Shown one piece after another: positions 61,208 to 64,000 of a DNA stretch of 64,000 nt (within the stretch, counting starts at the first letter, position 1; each line of letters begins with the position of its first letter). The notes under the pieces are model-generated. The model saw only the letters and a program-made list of their open reading frames with translations. It ran no database searches and was not told where the DNA came from. The translations under genes were made by a program, and so were the position numbers. This DNA comes from Clostridiales bacterium. GTDB taxonomy: Bacteria; Bacillota_E; Sulfobacillia; Sulfobacillales; JAIMBI01. The stretch is from NCBI GenBank assembly GCA_027318915.1, contig DAHVOH010000006.1, positions 1 through 64,000 of the forward strand, written 5' to 3'.

Positions 61208-62857
61208 ATGACGCCCTTTCAGGCCGATCTCTTGATGAGCGCCGCAGATATCGAGAAAGACTTCTGGGTGCAGGATCGCACGCACTTTGCCCTGCCCATC
61301 ACACCGCTCAACGCCTCCTTCGTCGTGCCCGCGCACCGCGTGGGCACCCGGACGGCCATGGCGCGCATGAAGAGCCCGGTGCAGGAGTTCTATCCGAAGA
61401 TCCACGACGGCTACTACTATATGGTGGTCCGGATGTGGCCCGGCGATCCGGAAGTTCGGCAGCGTGAGCATGAGGCCTATCTCGAATCCATCCTGCCGGA
61501 GGCCTGGGACCGATTTTGCCGCCTGCGGGACGATGTGCTGCTCCCCCTTTATCGGGAGCTGGACCGGCGCGCTCAGGAACCGATGTCGCCCGACAGTGCT
61601 CGCGATGCCCTGCAGTGGCTGCAAGGGACCTATGAAACGGCGTGGGCGGTGCATTTCGAGATGGTGCTGCCCCGGTTCGGATCGGTGGGGGAGTTGGAGC
61701 GCCTCTACACCCGCGTCACGGGATCCTCGGATCTGCAGGACCTGTACCGGCTCATGCACGTGATGAACAAGTCGGCGGAGACGGATCGGGAGCTATCGCG
61801 GCTGGCCGCCCAGGTCCGGGAGAGTCCCGAGCTGTTTCGCCTCTTCCATGAACGGCCGGCCACCGAATTGCCGCAGGCTCTCAGCGACCATGCCGCCGGT
61901 CGAGGATTTTGGCGCCAGTTTGAAGCCTTCTTGGCCCAGTATGGGCAGCGCACCCTCAACTCCCATGACTTTGCCGACCCGACCTGGACGGAGAATCCGG
62001 TTCCCCCGCTGACCCTCATTGCCCGCTATGCGGATACCGGCTACGACTTTGACAGACAGTGGCAGGCCGTGGGTCGGGAGGCCGAGGCGCTTTGGGAGCG
62101 CATCGAACGGTCGGCCCAGCCCGGTCCGGACCTGGAGGCGCTGCGCGCGCGGATCGCGGTGACGCGCTCGGTTTGGAGCATCGACGAAGACCATCACTTT
62201 TACTTGGACGCCATGCTGCCCGCCAAAACGCGACCGCTCCTGCTCGGGATTGGCAGGCTGTTGGTCGCGCGCGATCAGCTGGCCGTTCCCGACGACATCT
62301 TCCATCTGTATCGGGACGAGGTGGAAGAGATGCTCGCGGACTCGGAGGTTCGCGCCCACGCCCTGGTTCGTGACCGCCGCGAGGCCTTTGTACGCCAGCG
62401 TGCCGCGACGCCGCCCCCCACGCTCGGCACGCCGCCGCCCGACGATGGGAGCAGGCCGGATCTGGTCCAGGTGCGAGTGTTCGGTGCGGGCCGCATGACG
62501 GACGGCGATGACAAGAGCGTCCTGCGGGGCTTCGCCGCTTCGGCCGGTGTTTACGCCGGCCCGGTGCGGCGTGTGGCGGGACCGGAAGAGTTCGACCGGG
62601 TTCAGCCCGGCGATGTGTTGGTTTGCCGGACGACCACCCCGCCCTGGACCATGTTGTTTCCCCTGGTGGGAGCCATCGTGACGGATTCGGGCGGCATCTT
62701 GTCGCATTGTGCCACGGTGGCCCGCGAGTATGGCATCCCGGCCGTTGTGGGGACGCGGCAAGCCACCCGCCTGCTGGAGGACGGTGAGAGGGTCATCGTT
62801 GACGGAGGGGCAGGGACGGTACGGCGTCAGAAAGTCGAAAGCGGCGTGGCGCCATAG
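61208..62857 (+). CDS. Substrate-binding plus phosphohistidine subunit of a split dikinase (RPH/phenylphosphate-synthase-like)
   Basis: A 549-residue protein. Its C-terminal ~90 residues form the swivelling PEP-utilising domain with the phosphorylated histidine H500 in GGILSHCATVAREYGIPAVVGT. Residues ~1-430 are a helical domain resembling the substrate-binding half of rifampin phosphotransferases (SPVQEFYPKIHDGYYYMVVRMWPGDPE near the start). With the preceding ATP-grasp subunit it would phosphorylate an acceptor using ATP and release AMP and phosphate. AAAGGAG lies 8 nt before ATG 61208, 32 bases after the partner. The acceptor, rifampin-like drug, phenol or pyruvate, is not decided by sequence. 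Confidence 0.8.
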   Translation: MTPFQADLLMSAADIEKDFWVQDRTHFALPITPLNASFVVPAHRVGTRTAMARMKSPVQEFYPKIHDGYYYMVVRMWPGDPEVRQREHEAYLESILPEAWDRFCRLRDDVLLPLYRELDRRAQEPMSPDSARDALQWLQGTYETAWAVHFEMVLPRFGSVGELERLYTRVTGSSDLQDLYRLMHVMNKSAETDRELSRLAAQVRESPELFRLFHERPATELPQALSDHAAGRGFWRQFEAFLAQYGQRTLNSHDFADPTWTENPVPPLTLIARYADTGYDFDRQWQAVGREAEALWERIERSAQPGPDLEALRARIAVTRSVWSIDEDHHFYLDAMLPAKTRPLLLGIGRLLVARDQLAVPDDIFHLYRDEVEEMLADSEVRAHALVRDRREAFVRQRAATPPPTLGTPPPDDGSRPDLVQVRVFGAGRMTDGDDKSVLRGFAASAGVYAGPVRRVAGPEEFDRVQPGDVLVCRTTTPPWTMLFPLVGAIVTDSGGILSHCATVAREYGIPAVVGTRQATRLLEDGERVIVDGGAGTVRRQKVESGVAP

Positions 62858-62989
62858 CGGAGCGAACGTTCGAACGCGGTTCGTGCGGAGCGGTGCCCGG
62901 GCGCTGACTTGGGCCGAGGGGCCGCCTCCAACGGCAGGGAGGCCGGAGGCGCGCGGGCCGGATGCGGTCGCCCGGATCCCGCCCTTCTG

Positions 62990-62998
62990 TGACATAAT
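62990..62998 (+). promoter_or_regulatory. Extended -10 promoter of the Sco-like gene
   Basis: TGACATAAT, a TGn extension followed by CATAAT (five of six consensus), 54 bases before ATG 63052. Confidence 0.45.
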
Positions 62999-63051
62999 GC
63001 GGGCACGCGGTGCCAGGAGAGGGTGCGTTCCATGCGTCACGCCGTCCGGCG

Positions 63052-64000
63052 ATGAAGGCCAAGTCCAGCATGTTGCTGCTGTCGCTCTTGGCGTTGACCG
63101 GAGCGGCCTTGGTGGCCGGCGCCGCCATCCGGCGCTGGGCGGCGCCGGCGCCGACAGCCGCCCAGGTGCTCGCCAACACCCCGGTGGATGCCGGTGCCGC
63201 GCTCAGCGGAAGCGCGCCCGGATTTACGCTGCAAGACCAGTTCGGCCGGCGTGTCAGCCTGGGCCAGTTTCGCGGCAAGGTCGTCGTCCTGGCGTTTGTG
63301 GACAGCGAATGTACCACCATCTGTCCGTTGACGACGGAGAGCATGGTGGGGGCGGAGCGGCTTTTGGGTCCGCAGGCGTCGCGCGATGTGGAACTCCTGG
63401 GCGTGAACGCCAATCCGCTGGCCACCGCTGTCGCGGATGTGGCCGCGTACTCGAAGGAACACGGGCTGCTTCATCGGTGGCTTTTTCTCACGGGCAGTCG
63501 CCAAGCGCTGGGCGCGGTCTGGAAAGCGTACGGCATCTACGTCCAGGTGACCGCCGGCCAGATTGACCACACGCCGGCACTGTACGTGATTGGCCCCCGC
63601 GGACAGGAGCGCTGGGTGGCCGAAACGGCCATGGAATACCGGGCCGTGAACACGGAAGCCCTGGTGCTGGCGCAGGCGGTGGATGCGGCGCTGCCGGCTT
63701 CTCTGCGGGTGACGTTGCCGCCCCTGCGGGTGCCGCCTCCGCCTGACCCGCGGAGCATCCGGCTGCAGCGACTGGCGCGGACGGGGTCGCGGACGACGGT
63801 GGCCCTGTTGGATGGCCGCCCGCAGCTCACGGTCTTCGTCGCCTCCTGGGTGCCGAATCTGGCGGCGGAATGGGCAAGCCTCTCCGATTGGTCCGCGACC
63901 CATCCACGCTGGCGGGTTCTGGTGGTGGATGTGGTGCCGGTGGAGCCGGGCGTGTCCGCGTTCGCCCGCTGGCGGAGCGCCCATCCCCACCTGGCCGGAC
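63052..64000 (+). CDS. Sco1/SenC-like copper chaperone with second, cysteine-less thioredoxin domain (runs off window)
   Basis: A partial protein, at least 316 residues. An N-terminal hydrophobic segment (~7-26) exports or anchors it. A Sco domain follows with APGFTLQDQFGRRVSLGQFRGKVVVLAFVDS, the copper motif C87-x3-C91-P (ECTTICP) and H173 (IDHTPALYVIG). From about residue 245 a second thioredoxin-like unit begins; where redox proteins read WASWCPPC it has VASWVPNL (263-270), both cysteines lost. ATG 63052 has only a weak site. A better site (GGAGAGGG) serves ATG 63032, a seven-codon frame whose stop overlaps this ATG, suggesting coupling. Sco proteins assemble the CuA centre of cytochrome oxidase. 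Confidence 0.8.
   Translation, partial: MKAKSSMLLLSLLALTGAALVAGAAIRRWAAPAPTAAQVLANTPVDAGAALSGSAPGFTLQDQFGRRVSLGQFRGKVVVLAFVDSECTTICPLTTESMVGAERLLGPQASRDVELLGVNANPLATAVADVAAYSKEHGLLHRWLFLTGSRQALGAVWKAYGIYVQVTAGQIDHTPALYVIGPRGQERWVAETAMEYRAVNTEALVLAQAVDAALPASLRVTLPPLRVPPPPDPRSIRLQRLARTGSRTTVALLDGRPQLTVFVASWVPNLAAEWASLSDWSATHPRWRVLVVDVVPVEPGVSAFARWRSAHPHLAG

Overview
The window is a GC-rich (roughly two-thirds G+C by eye), gene-dense bacterial chromosome segment with about 45 protein genes. I see no rRNA, tRNA or CRISPR array. Strong AGGAGG-type ribosome binding sites, frequent GTG/TTG starts, a FabL-type reductase, a yhbH-spoVR-prkA operon, a kumamolisin-like acid protease and a rubrerythrin/Fe-S/DUF3501/Fur block point to a Gram-positive, spore-forming Bacillota. 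An acid- or heat-adapted lineage of the Sulfobacillus/Thermaerobacter kind is my best guess, but nothing here fixes the genus.

Layout: 1-0.9 kb holds decayed transposase pieces. 1.4-4.6 kb has an M61 aminopeptidase and a FabL-like SDR. 4.9-13.9 kb is one tightly overlapping plus-strand sugar-nucleotide operon. It contains a CapD/PglF-type dehydratase, a WbpA-B-D-E-I-like set (predicted UDP-2,3-diacetamido-mannuronic acid synthesis), a second DegT aminotransferase and a PglC-size initiating phosphosugar transferase. 14.3-22.5 kb is transport: an MFS protein fused to a cytidylate-kinase-like domain, an ABC exporter, and an HlyD/MacB-type tripartite set. 22.9-25.9 kb is an oxidative-stress block ending in a PerR-like regulator that converges on a cytochrome P450. 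27.3-29.6 kb has two glycosyltransferases. 29.7-33.2 kb has an orphan peptide-binding lipoprotein and an MFS protein. 33.5-37.8 kb is yhbH-spoVR-prkA.

37.9-42.4 kb is a second glycan locus: UDP-xylose synthase, epimerase and glycosyltransferase on the minus strand, diverging from a WcaJ-type transferase. 42.8-44.5 kb carries an unusual membrane protein with an ECF-sigma-like N-terminus. 44.7-46.8 kb has a zinc-ribbon protein and a sedolisin. 46.8-52.3 kb is a minus-strand run of overlapping genes: GH84-like, DHH phosphoesterase, EcsC, ABC-2 permease and a frameshifted ATPase. 52.6-55.1 kb is a MarR-controlled MacB-type ABC pair. 55.4-56.6 kb pairs a DsrE-like protein with a binding protein. 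57.2-59.1 kb is a compact mercury module (HMA protein, MerA, small CC-tail protein). 60.3-62.9 kb encodes a dikinase split into two subunits that resembles rifampin phosphotransferase or phenylphosphate synthase. The window ends inside a Sco-like copper/thioredoxin protein.

Three scattered glycan loci share an extended -10 promoter (TGCTATAAT or close), so they may be expressed together even though their genes are dispersed. The most unusual items are the MFS-kinase fusion, the sigma-like membrane protein, the small CC-tail protein beside merA, and the split dikinase.
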